DNA of 64,000 nucleotides from Gordionus sp. m RMFG-2023. Taxonomy: Eukaryota; Nematomorpha; Gordioida; Chordodea; Parachordodidae. Positions 11,481 through 24,100 of this stretch are shown here, piece by piece; the first letter of the stretch is position 1, and every line of letters starts with the position of its first letter. The notes under the pieces were generated by a model. That model did not search any database and was not told the DNA's origin. It was given only the letters and a program-made list of their open reading frames with translations. The position numbers were made by a program, and so were the translations under genes. Location: positions 31,136,730 to 31,200,729 of the forward strand of contig NC_088778.1 in the NCBI RefSeq assembly GCF_954871325.1. Reading direction: 5' to 3'.

Positions 11481-14400
11481 TGTTTTAGGAGTTTTGGAGG
11501 TACTAGACATTTTAGGAGTTGTAGTTGATTCATGTTTCCTAGTTTTTTTGGGAGTTCTAGTAGTTTTGGGCGTTCTAGTAGTTTTTGGCGTTCTAGTAGT
11601 TCTGGGCGTTCCGGTAGTTTTAAGCGTTCTATTCGTTTTGGAAGTTTCAGGGGTTTTTGTACTTCTTGGTTTCCTAGTTATATTAGTATTACTGTCAATA
11701 GCGGTTAGTATTCTTCCATTTATATAAGTTATTTCTCCTTTTAAAACTTCAGCAGGATTTCCAACTATCGTCTAAATGTTAATTTAAATAAATTATTATT
11801 TTATTTTTTATATTCAATTTTCAATAATATAATAAATAATATTTAATTAATATTTATCAACTTAAATCTCTTTTTATTTTTCTATATATATCATAGTATA
11901 ATATCATCATATTTTCACTTTAGTATTAAATTAAATCAGGTTTGGCAAGTCATACAATTGTCTGGTCAAATTCAGTCAATTGACAGTTCAATTGGCAGGC
12001 GGAGTATTTTACCTGGTCAAATACTGTCAAATACTCTAAAAAAATCTAAAGAAAAAAATTAAGAATATGTTTAAAAAGGAAAAAAAATATAAATACGCAT
12101 GATCACAATGTTGATTATTCATTGGGTTCCCAATATCAAGAGGAGCATCACACTAGTACTGAATTCAATGAAGTATGGGATATAATTTAAGAATTAGCCA
12201 TTTTACAAGGTGGTGATGACCAAAATATTTTTGACATAATTAATTTCAGTAGAAAAACATCATGTTTAATAGCAATTTATGTGGAATACAGTATTTTCCA
12301 TAAGAAACAATCAATTCTGACCTCAATTTAATAGAATAAACTTTGCCGACCATGCCCAATAATTGACTAACAATTCCTAGTTCTACTTCTTTTTAGAAAG
12401 AAATAGATTGATTTGGGTTGGTATTCTTATGAAAATCGATTGAAGATATCGACATCGGGAAAATTGATTAAAAAATATTAAAGAAAATGATAATATTGAA
12501 TATGAATCAGAACAAGAGTCTGTTGAGGATAGCTAAACGTTAGTTATTGAATGACAATGAACTAAAAAAAAATAATATTATAGATTCATTTTATTACTAT
12601 ATTCAAAATAAAGTTAATATTGACTTAAAAAACATATTTGAATTTGATCATATTTAACCGTATTTGATCATATTTGACCAAAATATTTGACCGGTCAAAT
12701 GCACAATTCTTAATTAAATACTATTAAATTAAAATATATTAAAAATTGACTAATGAAGGACTTAACCTACATCTATGAGATATATTAAATTGACTGTCAA
12801 TAAACATTTATACAAGCTTAATAATAATGATAAAGAAGGTAATTTTCGTGATCTTTTAAAATTTAAAGCATTAGGGGATTCTGCATTAATGGAATACCCC
12901 AAGCGATAAAAAATTTTAAACAGAATTATTTCTGAAACTCCTTGTCCAACAATGAGAAAAAAATTGCAAAAAGTTTGTCCAACGAGATGGAGTCTTCGCC
13001 ATCAGCAGTAACAGGTTTTTTGGTCCTATTATTAATGCTCTTACTGAAATATCTGACCTGAAAGAATTATTTGAAGCAAGCAAATTCTTGAATTTAATAC
13101 TTATACCAATTTTTTTTTCTCTCATTAGAATGTTCAATAAATTATTTAATTATACAACTATTTTATGTAATACTTTTCAAAAACATCACATTTACTTGAT
13201 TGAGACGTTGAGAATGTCGGAGAGCATTTAATAGAACTAATGGAAATTAAGACTAATGTTGATGAAGAATTTCATATTATGTTAATGAGTTTTATATTTA
13301 TCTCCCTCGACTTGCAGTAGGCAAGCTAATCGTCCAAACATTTATATAGGGTCAGTAAAAGAGTATTATAAAATAAATGACTTTATCACTCTCTTATATA
13401 TATATATGTAACCCAAATAAATGAACGGTTTTTAATTCATCAGGCACCCCTTACCAATCTGCAGACATTACTTCCACAAAAGCCTTCTCAACCTTTTTCA
13501 GATGGTAATAGAAAAAAAAATATTTGGCAGAATTTTATCTAGAAGATGTTAAAGTTTCTTATGATGCCTTTATAGCTGAATGCCAACTATGGTATAAAAG
13601 ATTAACAATGGTTGATATAGTCCTGAAAGATGCTATTGATGCTTTACATCATTTCAAACCAGGGTTGTGCATTTGACCGGTCAAATACATTTTGGTCGAT
13701 TGACCGATATTTGACTGGTCAAATATTGTCAAATACGGTCAAATTCAAATTTATGTTTTTTCAAATCAATATTAACTTTATTTTGAATAATAATAAAATG
13801 AATCTATAATATTAATTTTTAAATTCATTGTCATTCAATAACTAACGTATAGCTCTCCGTAGCAGAGTCTTGTTCTGATTCATATTCAGGGTTGCCAGGT
13901 TAAAATTTTCAAATTGCGGGAGAATTTTGGTATTTTGAGGAAGTAATATGAAAATTGCGGTGGAAATATAAAAATTGCTAAAAAAAATTTCTGCCCTTCG
14001 ATCGGATATTGAATTAACTTAGTTATCCGCCTATTATTTTTGATAATTACTTTATAATACAAAGTCGGTAACTATTTTTCAAAATAGGTAACTATAGTAC
14101 GAGACAATTTTTTTTAAATACTATCTTTATTATTAAAATATATTAATTTTATAAAAAAATAAACGATTTTAATTTTACAATGTAAAATATAAAAAAAATA
14201 TGGATAATTAAATATTATGATATTAATTATATTTTATTTGAGATTTAAATAATGGAACACGTTTACCGTTGTTTTTAATATATTTATAAAATTGTTGGCA
14301 TGGCATTTATAATTTTGTTTAACCATTAGCTCAGCCTCTAATGTCGTTAGAGCACTCCAATTTCTCTCCTTTCTCCAGGCAGTCGAGTAAGGAGAAAACA

Positions 14401-17400
14401 TACTCGCATCTTTTTTCCAAGCATGGGGATTTATCGTTATTACGAAATAATTCTACCCATTCCTCCTCTGTTTTTAGACCATCGAACTTTAAATATCTGG
14501 CAAATCATAAAATATAGAGAGAATTACAATCTCCTAAAACAAGACATCAATGTCTATAGGTATTTTTAAAAATTTATTAAATTATAAAACCATCAATTGA
14601 TGAATTTTGATTGCAAATATTCTAAAATTTTCTTAATAAAAATTGCTTCTTTTAAAAATACATTAATTAGAGTATTATTTGAACATTTTAATATAATATT
14701 TTTAGCAATAGCGACATAAAATTTATTATCAATTTTTAACTGTAAAGATGAACACAGCTGCAGCATAATTTTGTGAAGCTTCATTAATAAAGATTCTTCT
14801 GATTGCAATTGAATATAAATAGCATGTAGCAGATTTCCTACATGTGAAATCATTCCTAAATATGCTTCTGTCATTTCATCCTCGAAAAATCTTTTTAAAA
14901 TTTCAGGGCAGCTTTTATAATCTTTATTTAAGAAGTAATTTTTAAAGGTTCGTAAAATTTTAAAATTCTATCGATGATAACCACCTGATAGGGACATGTC
15001 GCAAAAACTCACGCCATTCCAAGTCAGACCACTCCACAAATTCCTCTTTTAGTTGATGAACAAATTCGTTAAAACATTTCATCACAATTATTTCGACATC
15101 CACAGATAATACATTCATTGCCTTCTAGAAGAATTATGTAATATATGGCATATGCAGCCAATTGGTATCAAGTCATTATTGTGCTGCTTCAATTCGGTAA
15201 ATACACTTTGGTTTTTGACAAAATTCACAGAGGCATTATCAGCGTAGAAAGCTGACAAGCAACTCATTGATAACCCTGAGTAAGCTCTATTTACTATTAT
15301 GTGGTTAGCTATATCGTTGCATTTTTTACTATCCGAGGAAAATTTTTTAACGGTTTTAATGAAATACCCCTCTTCTTGTTGAAATAGCGAAGGACCAAGG
15401 GGAATGTTTTAATATTTCCCTTATTTGGCAACTGTTAAAATTGTATATGGATGTTGACCTTTCAAATCGTATAGAATTAACCTCTTGGATTCAGGTCATA
15501 AAACATTTGTGATAGCCTTGCTCATTTTTGTTCTACCACAAGTAAAGTTTAAATTAAAATTGGAGTCGTTAAATATTATGGGGAAAATATTCGACCCATA
15601 TTGTAATGATAGGATAGGTTTATATGATTTCCGCAACTGTAGTTGCATCTGTATTGTGGAAATATCATGGATAATATTTTAGAAGAGTTCACGATTGCGC
15701 AATTGAATAAAACTTTAAAATATAAAGTTTTGCATTTATAAATTTTTTTATTTGTAAATTATGAATGTGTATTATATAAAGTTTTAATAATAAATGAATG
15801 AAAAAAAATAGTCATTTTATTTTTTATGTTTTCTAAATTCTTATACCAGGACCTAGACCCTTTTTTCGAAGGGTTTGCATCACTGGTTAATAAATATTTA
15901 TATTTCTATCAATATGATATTTATATAATATAACTAATGAATAAAAATATATTGCTAATGTTTAGAAAAATATATTCTTCTATAATAAAAGTTTGACTTT
16001 ACCTGTAAGTTTTTTTAAATTTTATTCTAAATTGCTTACCTCTGAACATTTTTCATATCACAAAATATTTTAATGTTTGATGATAAGCTAATTAGAGTAT
16101 ATAAGTAAAACAAAAATAGGCTCTGTCATTGTTCGTCTTAATTTTTTTATTCTTAATTCTGATTAGCCTGGTGATGATATTATTTATATAATTTTTAGAG
16201 ATTTATAAAATGGTTAATAAGAAAATTATATAAGCAAAAAAGTGATGCTATATAAACCTTGCAAAAAAGTATTTAAAGTATTTGTATTTATACTCAAATA
16301 ATTTTTTTGAAGTGTATTTGTATTTTTATTCGAATATAAATTTTTAAAAATTTGTGCAACCATTGCATATAATATAATTATAATAATATTTTTATTATAT
16401 TACAATTTTTTTTATTTTTGAAAAATAAAAAGGTTTTTCTCTTTCAATGTAAAATACAATATCATAAGACATTTGCATATAAATTATTATAAACATTTTA
16501 TTATTACGTTAAGAAATGCGAACAAATTATATGTTACCAGATGAAAAATATTTTAAGATATCACTTCGTTTGTTATTTAAATAAGTTTTATTTGGCAAAT
16601 TTGCAAAGCTAAATAGTATTTATACAGACGCCGATGAAGACATCAATGTGCTCAATTTCAAAACATTTTTTTAAATTGTTGGAAAACTTTCTAACATATT
16701 AACATAACCTCTATCATCCTTTAGATAAATACCCACCTCAATTTTAATATCATTTATTGAATTTGAGGTAGAAGTATAACTATCAAATATAAAATAATTT
16801 ATCATGATTGTCGTAACTTCCGAACTTTTATAGTTAGATGCGTTTCGTCTTCAAATATTATTAATAATTTAAAATAACTTGTTTAGATGAGTGAAGATAG
16901 TTAAAGTTTGCGCTAAAATCAAATTCTAATAAAAAATCTTTTATTAAATTCTTTGTCTTTAAAATGGGTCCACAATAAACCTTGGGAAGAGTCCTGCAAT
17001 TTTAATAAAAAAATAATATTGGAACTAGCTCCAGTAATAAAAATTCTTTTCCACTGTGATTATCTACCACAATTTTGTATTTTATGTATTTTTCTTTAAC
17101 ATAAAAATTGGATTGATGACAATTTAGATTTATCTTCTTCTGAAGGTAAGATCATATTAGAAGAGCAGGAATTATCGTCAGGGGAACTCATTATGACTCC
17201 GTTTGGATCAAAAAGATGAATAAATATAAAAATCAATTAAATAAGAAAGGAATTATAAATTTTAACTAATTCCTAATTCCTAATTACATAATTAATTATA
17301 ATTTTTAACTCCCTTTTTTTAAAAAAGTGGAATAAATTACAGGTACTAATTACAAAGAAGGCATTGTAATTATGGAATTATTTCCCTAGAATTAATTCCC

Positions 17401-18896
17401 AACTTTTGATAGAGTTTAATTAATAGTTATACTATTTATTGTATCTTCGGGAAACCTGGTTTTGTATTAATAAGTTTCGATAGATTTTAAAAGTATCGTT
17501 AAAAACTCTACTATTTACTAATCCTTTCTATTACAATAATTTTTATCGCTCCATTAATTTACCAATTACTAATATAAAAGTTGAAAAAAAATTAAAACGT
17601 ATTATATAAGGGGTTAACTTGCATATTAATATTTTTGCTTAAGTTTATAATTAGAATTTAATTTAGGAATTCAAAATTTTTATTTATATTCACCTAATTA
17701 ATATAAATATTTAAGTTCATATTCTGAAACATAGTTATATTTTTAAATATAAATATTAAAGCAAAATAAACAACCTCAAAAGCTATATTAAGAATTGCCG
17801 AGATTGCATAATTTCTAACATAAAATCTAAATCTTCTATAGATTCCGATATCGGGTAATTCTCTCCGTATAGCTATGGTCAGACCACCCCTATCATATTG
17901 TTCAATCAAATTGTCGGTAGAAACTATAAGATTAGTGTTTGGAATTTTTACACCTTTATTAACAATATGAATAAAGTTATAAAATATGTATTTACCTATC
18001 ACATATAAGGGTGGTAGATGAAAAAGCATTTCAAAACTGCACACAGATTTCGTAGTAGGCTTTCTTACGGAAAAAAATTGTACATCCGTAGGAAGCTCTT
18101 AATATATATTAATTAATAAATTTTACATAATGATATAATATTAAATCATGAAGCGCCAGCAACTGATCCAAAAGATTTCTTATTTTTGTTAGATCTCCTA
18201 AAATTTGATAATATGAGTTTTGGATCAGATGAGAGGGGCAAATATTTTAAATAATGTTAATCAAATAATATAAAATATTTTATTTTGTGTGATTTTACTG
18301 TGCATAAATATTCTAGGTGTAGATTGGGCTATTTCTTCATTTAAATATATATTATCTCTTCCGCCAGACAATAAACAGTCTTGTAATAGTTTACGACCAA
18401 CAATGGGAACACCTTTTATTTCAAAATTGTAAAATAACTATTTTTTTTACCTAAAATAATATACTCTAATATTTAGTTATTGGTCCCTGTAGATCTCTAT
18501 ATTTTTCTTAACTAGCATTATATCATCAAATTGCTTACACACACTCAATAAGTTACAATAATAAAATTACATTTCTAGCTAAAATATTTATAATCAGATT
18601 TTATTTGTACTTATAAAACTTAGTTTACCAAATCTAATATTATGTTGCGGTAGGAAAAATAAATTGATAAAGTAAAGTTTATTTTATTTTACATCTCCAA
18701 ATCATTTTTGTTATAAAATAAAATAAATTTAGTTTTTATTAATATATCAATGAAAATCTTTATTTTTCTTACCATCGATGAAACCCAGTCCATAGTTGGT
18801 CACAAAGGTCAACAATATAATAAGGCCCTAAGTTAAAAATTTTTATTGGTAGTACACATCAAATAAATATGAATTTACTAGGAAACTTGAATGCAT
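10323..18896 (-). CDS. Gene 3: paralogue with a shorter, interrupted hexapeptide array
   Basis: Exon 1 18879-18896 (MHSSFL), exon 2 18773-18827 (signal-peptide core GLIILLTFVTNYGLG), exon 3 18299-18412, exon 4 17996-18097, exon 5 17775-17953, exon 6 from 11771. Exons 1-5 match gene 2 exactly in length and phase, and most substitutions are conservative. The head reads LPTDVQFFSVRKPTTKSVCS and LPDIGIYRRFRFYVRN. Exon 6 starts TIVGNPAEVLKGEITYINGR, has a short Pro/Thr part, then about 64 hexapeptides, which are less uniform than in gene 2 (TKSQRT, TVSQRT, TERQRT). The frame ends at 10323, about 18 nt before an LTR-retroelement edge at 10305, so the original 3' end is lost. Intron 5 (11772-17774) is filled with broken hAT elements. 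It may still make a shorter secreted protein of about 630 residues. Confidence 0.65.
11937..12711 (+). mobile_element. hAT element with an 8-bp target duplication
   Basis: Flanked by AATTAAAT at 11929-11936 and 12712-12719. The ends are imperfect inverted repeats (left CAGGTTTGGCAAG, right CAAATGCACAATTCTT), with GGTCAAAT-type subterminal repeats. The plus strand keeps a decayed hAT C-terminal stretch near 12160-12535, ending SEQESVEDS then a stop. It lies in intron 5 of gene 3 and is non-autonomous now. Confidence 0.75.
12720..13659 (+). mobile_element. Decayed hAT transposase fragment (ZMYM1-like, DUF4371 type)
   Basis: Plus-strand traces such as CPTMRKKLQKVCPTRWSL near 12935-13000 and a dimerisation-type stretch near 13440-13600 match this transposase type. 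The same sequence family recurs inverted at 22900-23540. Many stops and frame changes; no ends assigned. Confidence 0.5.
13660..13886. mobile_element. hAT terminal fragment, inverted relative to 12480-12711
   Basis: It begins CAGGGTTGTGCATTTGACC and is a reverse-complement relative of the right part of the element at 11937-12711. It is cut off at 13886 where another hAT end begins. Confidence 0.55.
13887..15480 (-). mobile_element. hAT transposon fragment with decayed transposase
   Basis: It starts at a hAT-type end CAGGGTTGCCAGGTT. The minus strand keeps recognisable pieces: SGLSMSCLSAFYADNASVNF and PIGCICHILHN (15300-15130), VPIRWLSSIEF (about 15000) and an open stretch at 14593-14874. These are the DDE-core and helical insertion regions of hAT transposases. 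Frameshifts and stops are frequent. The other end is not clear. Confidence 0.55.
15640..15885 (+). mobile_element. 3' end fragment of a hAT related to the element at 54312-63208
   Basis: The plus strand reads GNIMDNILEE followed by a 3' region and a terminal sequence ending GGGTTTGCATCACTG. These match the C-terminus and right end of the outer hAT at 62879-63208. Confidence 0.5.
15886..17450 (-). other. Mostly AT-rich; trace of a transposase-like frame on the minus strand
   Basis: Near 17190 the minus strand starts a short frame MSSPDDNSCSSNMILPSEED. Around 17060 it has VDNHSGKEF, weakly like the N-terminal finger region of a transposase. I cannot define ends or family; the remainder shows nothing supportable. 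Confidence 0.25.
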
Positions 18897-18957
18897 TATA
18901 TAATTGAAATTTAACGATCAAATTTTTTTTTAATGTAACCAATATTAATTTGAAGCG

Positions 18958-18965
18958 TTTTTATA
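18958..18965 (-). promoter_or_regulatory. TATA box of gene 3
   Basis: The minus strand reads TATAAAAA, 62-69 nt upstream of the ATG at 18896. It occupies the same position as in gene 2. Confidence 0.55.
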
Positions 18966-20238
18966 CTTTACTAAAATTCTACACTTTTCCAAAATTTTGT
19001 TATATTTGGAATTTTTCCAACCTTAAATGGCATATAGAAATTTGTCATATTTTCATGTAAATATCAATATCTAATTTTAACATTGAAAGTTTTATTAGAT
19101 GGATTAGCCTTGCCAATTTGGTATATGGTTATGTTGTAACGAATTTGTGTAATATGATGTTTTCTTGTAGGGTTATTTTTTTTTATTTAATAATTTTAAT
19201 TTGGTAAAGATATCAAGGTTAACGTTTCAACATTATTTATTAAAAGTAGAAACATTATTTTAATTGGTACCAACTTAAATGATTTGAATAAGTTAAAATT
19301 TTTAAAAATTATATGCTATTAGAAAATTACATATATCGATTAAAGGTTCTTGGTCAATTCAGTATACTCCAGCCGAGTTTGAAGAATTTTCTCTGAAGAC
19401 GTATTTAATCTAAGCCTAATTTTTAGAGACATGCAAATAGGTTCAAATTCCGGCTAAGTTGACGATCATGGATCTAAAATTTTACAAAATAATTAGAGCC
19501 TACATTTTTTTTTAAACCAGCCGGACCGAACTCGGGCTGGTAAAAATGTAATAAAAAATTCAAATTTTCTTCATTTGCCTGATAATGATAATGATTTTAA
19601 ATCGAAATAAGTAAATTTGATTTGCATTGTTATTAAATTTTTACTTCATTACAATTACAAAAGTCTAAAATAAAAAAAAAACCTGACTAAGCTATGCTGG
19701 GGCGGGTCTAAATAAATAAATATTTCATGGCCGAGATTGGATTTGAAATAATAAAATTTGAAATAATAAAAACTTTAGGCTTAACTTGAGTTTAAAATAT
19801 TTTAATCTGCAGAACTCTGCCCATTTCCTTTCCGAAACCTTATTTAGAGCATAAACAATTTCTTTTAATAGTAATATTTCTCTGTATGACATAAATTGAC
19901 TTAAATTTCTACTGCTAATTTTTTCGCAAAGGGATTACTTTGAAAATAATGTGTGAGGATGCTCCATGGCATTGACACACCAAATTCAACCTCGAAAATC
20001 GAACTGAACCTATGTAATTTTTAATATTATTTAAAGAATCTAAACAGAAACAAACCTCTTTAAAATAAATTAAAGGAGCTTAAATTAAAACAGATTGTTA
20101 TAAATGTTAATTTTATAAATATTAAATGATGTAATTTAAGAGGATACACAATATATATATTTTTATCATTATCATCTTATTTCTTTATGCCGTATAGGGA
20201 CACGGAATTCGATTCGCAATCTTTCGATTTTTAAAAAT

Positions 20239-20433
20239 TTATTGAAAGCGAATTTTAAATTTGAGCCATTGATCTGAAATATATTTGAGCATGCGGAGAG
20301 ACATAAACTGACAATTTTGCCAGAGACATTTGTCTATTTTTTTTATTTTACATGAAAAATAAATATATACCTGGAATATGAATAGTTTTTCGGCAGGATT
20401 GAAATATAAGCCAGATCGGAATTTTTCACCCAA
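20239..20433 (-). other. Conserved block upstream of gene 3
   Basis: The minus strand reads RSGLYFNPAEKLFIFQ, then a GT and, 40 nt on, an AG. The matching block upstream of gene 2 (41490-41710) reads GNGIYFDPAAKPLNYS, and a decayed copy is at 1020-1210. It may be a small two-exon gene or upstream exon, or a conserved non-coding element. No start codon or full model could be supported. Confidence 0.3.
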
Positions 20434-20460
20434 AGTTACACAAGGGGATTAAGAAAATTT

Positions 20461-21500
20461 CTTTGTGTCGAAGACCGTGGGAGAAATAAACTTCCTAAAT
20501 TTTCCTTCTATAAGTCACATAGAGTTTCAAATAGACTAACTCTACCCCTCACAAGCTTGCTCATCACCTCTTCGCATTGAAGATAAGAAAGGAAGGCTGA
20601 TAAAAAAACTAAATTAAGAGGGAAAATCCTTAAACCAGATAAATAACTGGCTTAATTATATTCGTATTTTACAAATAAATGTATATTAAATTTTATTATG
20701 TAAAAAATTTGCAATATTATGTCTAAATTTTTTATAATATTACAAATAAGATTATCATAAAGATTATCAAAAAAGGTCCAAGAATACTCCATGTTTAAAT
20801 CATGGTTAGATTGAAGTTTAATATTTTATTTGTACACAATTTTTTTTTGTATGATTTGCGAATCTCACCTCGTAAGGTTTCATTACTTAGACTTCAGTGC
20901 AAACTACGACATAATCAGTTGGAAGATATATATTCCTATTTTTAAGCCCAAGATTCTTTTTTTTTTATAATATTTGAAGTATAGTCATTTTTTTGTAATG
21001 ACTAAATTGACTAAAGCATTTGACAGAACGTAGGAAATCCATTTCCAATCTTCTTTCATCCAGAAAAAATGATATTAATTTTATTACATTATAAACAGAA
21101 TTTCATCTAGGATTGTCAGGAGTTAATAAATATCTGCTTAATTTAGGAGTATATTTTTCTACATTTTAAACATACAAATTTGTAGCCACTTCCTTTCCTT
21201 TTGTTTTAACATTAATTTGAATATTTTATTTTGGAATATGAAAATTCGTATTATTTTAAGAATTTCACCTTTTCCCAGTGTACCTTCCATTTATAATATT
21301 TTGATTGTCTGACTCACTTACATCGACTTCAATAATCATTTTAAATAATTTACAAGAGATGGTTTTAGTTTATAATACAAATTTTTAAATGGCGCGATAC
21401 TTTAATAACTCTGTTAAAAAAAAATATATATAATTGTGCTAAAAATATAATTTATATAATCAAGGCAAGCTTTATAAGTTCTACCACGGTTTCTTTGGCA
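20461..21500. other. AT-rich intergenic DNA
   Basis: No coding frame, repeat end or RNA gene that I can support. Confidence 0.5.
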
Positions 21501-21527
21501 AACCATTATTGTTATAGATTGTGATGG

Positions 21528-22090
21528 AATTAGAAGCAGGTATTTGCATATGAGAGTTTATTAAAGTTTATTCATGTATATAAGAAAATAATAATAAATA
21601 AAGTATTTAAATCACAATGTCCAAAGGCAAAAGTAAATATGTTAATCAAAAAGCTACAATTGAATAAAAATTTAATATTACATGGGGGAAGGAGGGGGGG
21701 GGGATATTGATATTTATAATTGTAATTAGTAATGGTAATTCCTTATTATGGAATACAATACAATATTACATTACATAGAGGGAAGGGGATAAAATAGATA
21801 TTCATAATATATAATTAGTAATGCTCCTTATTATGGAATACAATAAAACATTGTATTGCATGGAGGATGGAATTAGAAATATGTATTTTGCTTGCGAGAG
21901 TTTATTAAAGTTTATTCAATATATATATAAGAAAATAATAATAAATAATGTAATTTCTCAATGTTTTTCATTAAATGCACACGCAAAAGTAAATATAGAT
22001 GATCGAAAAGGAAAAAGTTATCGAAAAGCCGCATACGTATGTTATTGTAATGAGAAACATTGTGACTTATTTTTTGTACATCTAATTTAA
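21528..22090. repeat. Two diverged direct copies of a ~130-bp or longer sequence
   Basis: A segment at about 21528-21660 (GATGGAATTAGAAGCAGG onward, including TTTATTAAAGTTTATTCA) recurs at about 21858-21990. A short open frame over the second copy (21821-22090) has no recognisable features. Confidence 0.5.
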
Positions 22091-22153
22091 TATTAAGGGA
22101 TTGGCCATATAAACTCTAGCATTTTAGTTTTGTTATATATATATATATATTAT

Positions 22154-23812
22154 CAGGCGCGTACCAGGAATTTGGTCTGGGGGGGATAATAAAATTTTTT
22201 AAGAAATATTATTGTTTTTTAAAAATATCAAGCATAAATTTATTAGGACTAATAACTATTTCTAATACACAATTTTAAATTAATGTAAATTATAAAAAAA
22301 TTATATGTAAAGAATCACTTAAATGACCCAAAATAGAAATTTGAATTTTATGAGCCTTCACACAAAATGTTTCTGGAATAATTGCATTTTGTATGTTATA
22401 TATTTACAATGTAAAATCCAATCTTCGTTGTGATTGAGCTAATTTATCAATTATCTCCCTTGCTTGTTGTCAAATGCCTATGAATGATCCTTTTTATATA
22501 TACCCAGGCCGGGCCCAAAATTTTTAAAAAAAAACACCCAAGCCAGGCCTGAATTATTTAAAAAAAACACCCAATCCGGGCTGTATTTTTTAAAACAGCC
22601 TATATTTGAAATCGTTATTATTAGATATGAAAATCAAAAATAAATATAATTTATTTTTAAAAAATCCTGACCGGGCCTGAAAATTTTATTTTAAAAAAAG
22701 CCGGGCCTGGCCTAAAATTTTTTTAAAAAAAGCCGAGTCTGGCCTAAAAAAATTTTTAAAAAAAGCCGGGCCATTGGGAATTTAATCTAAAATGTGTTTG
22801 AAATAATGCAGAGCATTCATAGCATTTTTTGGGACTATATTAACTATAGTTAAAAACATAGTTATTCAGCTAGTAAGGCATCATAAGATACTTTAACATC
22901 TTCATAATAAAAATCTAACAAATATTTTTTTTCTATCACCATCTATAAAAGGTTGGGAAGGCTTTTGTGAAAGTAATATTTGCAGATTAGTAAGTGCTGC
23001 ATGATGAATTAAAAATTCATTTATTTGGGTTATAAATGTATCTGTATTTAAGATATACTCTTCTACTGATCCTATATTAATGTTTTAACGATGAGCTTGC
23101 CTTGCTACAAGTCGAGGGAGACAAATATTAAACACGTTCTGCTTTGACTCAACAATAAAATATAAAATATGAAATTCTTCATCAACATAAGCCCTAATTT
23201 CCTTGAGTTCTGATAAAATGCTCTCCGCTATTCTTATCTTCTTAATCAAGTCAATGTCATGTTTTTGAAAAGTATTACATAAAATAGTTGTACTATAATT
23301 AAATAATACATTCCAATAAGAAAAAAAATTTGTAATAAGTATTGTTTCCAATAATTTTTTTGCTTCTGAGGAAATATTTCTTTCAAGCTATTGTGATATT
23401 TCAGAAATAGCATTAATAATCGGCTCTTCTAACTCTTTAAAACCTGTTACTACTTGATGGCAGAGACTCTATCTCGTTGGACAAGGTTGCAATTTCTTTT
23501 TCCCTGTTGGACAAGAAGTTTTAGAATAGAAATTTGAAAATGGTAGATAAATATTACGCCACTAAAAATTTGAAAATAATAAGTAAATATTACGCCGGAA
23601 AAATTGAAATCGAAATCTGATAAAATAACTTAGTAGATAAATGTGATAATAAATATAATTAAATATATATTTAATATGAGATACGAATAAATATTAACAA
23701 ATATAAATTAATATAAACAATAATATTTAAGAAAAATATATCCGGCATCTGCATTTTTTGGCTTGGAGGGGGGGGGGATTTGCCCCCCCCCCTCCCGCTG
23801 CTTACGCCAATG
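22154..23812 (-). mobile_element. hAT element with degenerate transposase (ZMYM1-like type)
   Basis: Left end CAGGCGCGTACCAGGAATTT at 22154, right end GCTTACGCCAATG at 23812, flanked by TATATTAT at 22146-22153 and 23813-23820 (low complexity, so weaker proof). The minus strand keeps transposase pieces, for example an open 88-codon stretch at 23085-23351. Long G and C tracts lie just inside the right end. Broken by several stops. Confidence 0.6.
22500..22780. repeat. Cluster of GCCGGGCCTGGCC-like motifs spaced by A-rich tracts
   Basis: Six or so GC-rich motifs (GGCCGGGCCC, CCGGGCCTGGCC and variants) alternate with runs of A or T inside the hAT element. This resembles a subterminal repeat region or a nested insertion. 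Confidence 0.5.
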
Positions 23813-23884
23813 TATATTATATTATATTATCTAATATATTATAAAAGGTTTTTAATTCATATGAAAATATTGTTATAATAAAGT

Positions 23885-23890
23885 TTTATT
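23885..23890 (-). promoter_or_regulatory. Possible poly(A) signal of gene 2
   Basis: The minus strand reads AATAAA about 210 nt after the stop codon at 24101. The region is shared with the flanks at about 6420 and 51420, where a similar AATAAA-type motif is kept. In AT-rich DNA this motif is common by chance, so the call is weak. Confidence 0.3.
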
Positions 23891-24100
23891 AGTCCAAATA
23901 AATATATATTATTTATAATCATTGTTATTAAAATTATAATGCTATACTAACTATTTATATATGGAATCTAAAATTTGATGAAATAAATTATATTTATGAT
24001 ATTAAGTTAATAAAATTAAATAATCTAATAATTTATAAATATTATGATAAATATATATGTGGTAATAGTTTCGGTGTTAGTTATTCTATAGTTTCCGGTT

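Larger units (their letters stand above)
17460..20460. repeat. Gene-head duplication block B1 (with 39130-41710 and 63210-63835)
   Basis: Contains exons 5-1 of gene 3, its promoter and about 1.5 kb upstream. It is collinear with gene 2 (B2) and, as far as the window goes, gene 1 (B3). Exons are more conserved than introns, as expected if they are under selection. Confidence 0.8.

Noticed and set aside
21821-22090. An 89-codon plus-strand frame
   Set aside because: It lies in a diverged direct repeat, has no recognisable motif, and the other copy of the repeat does not keep the frame.
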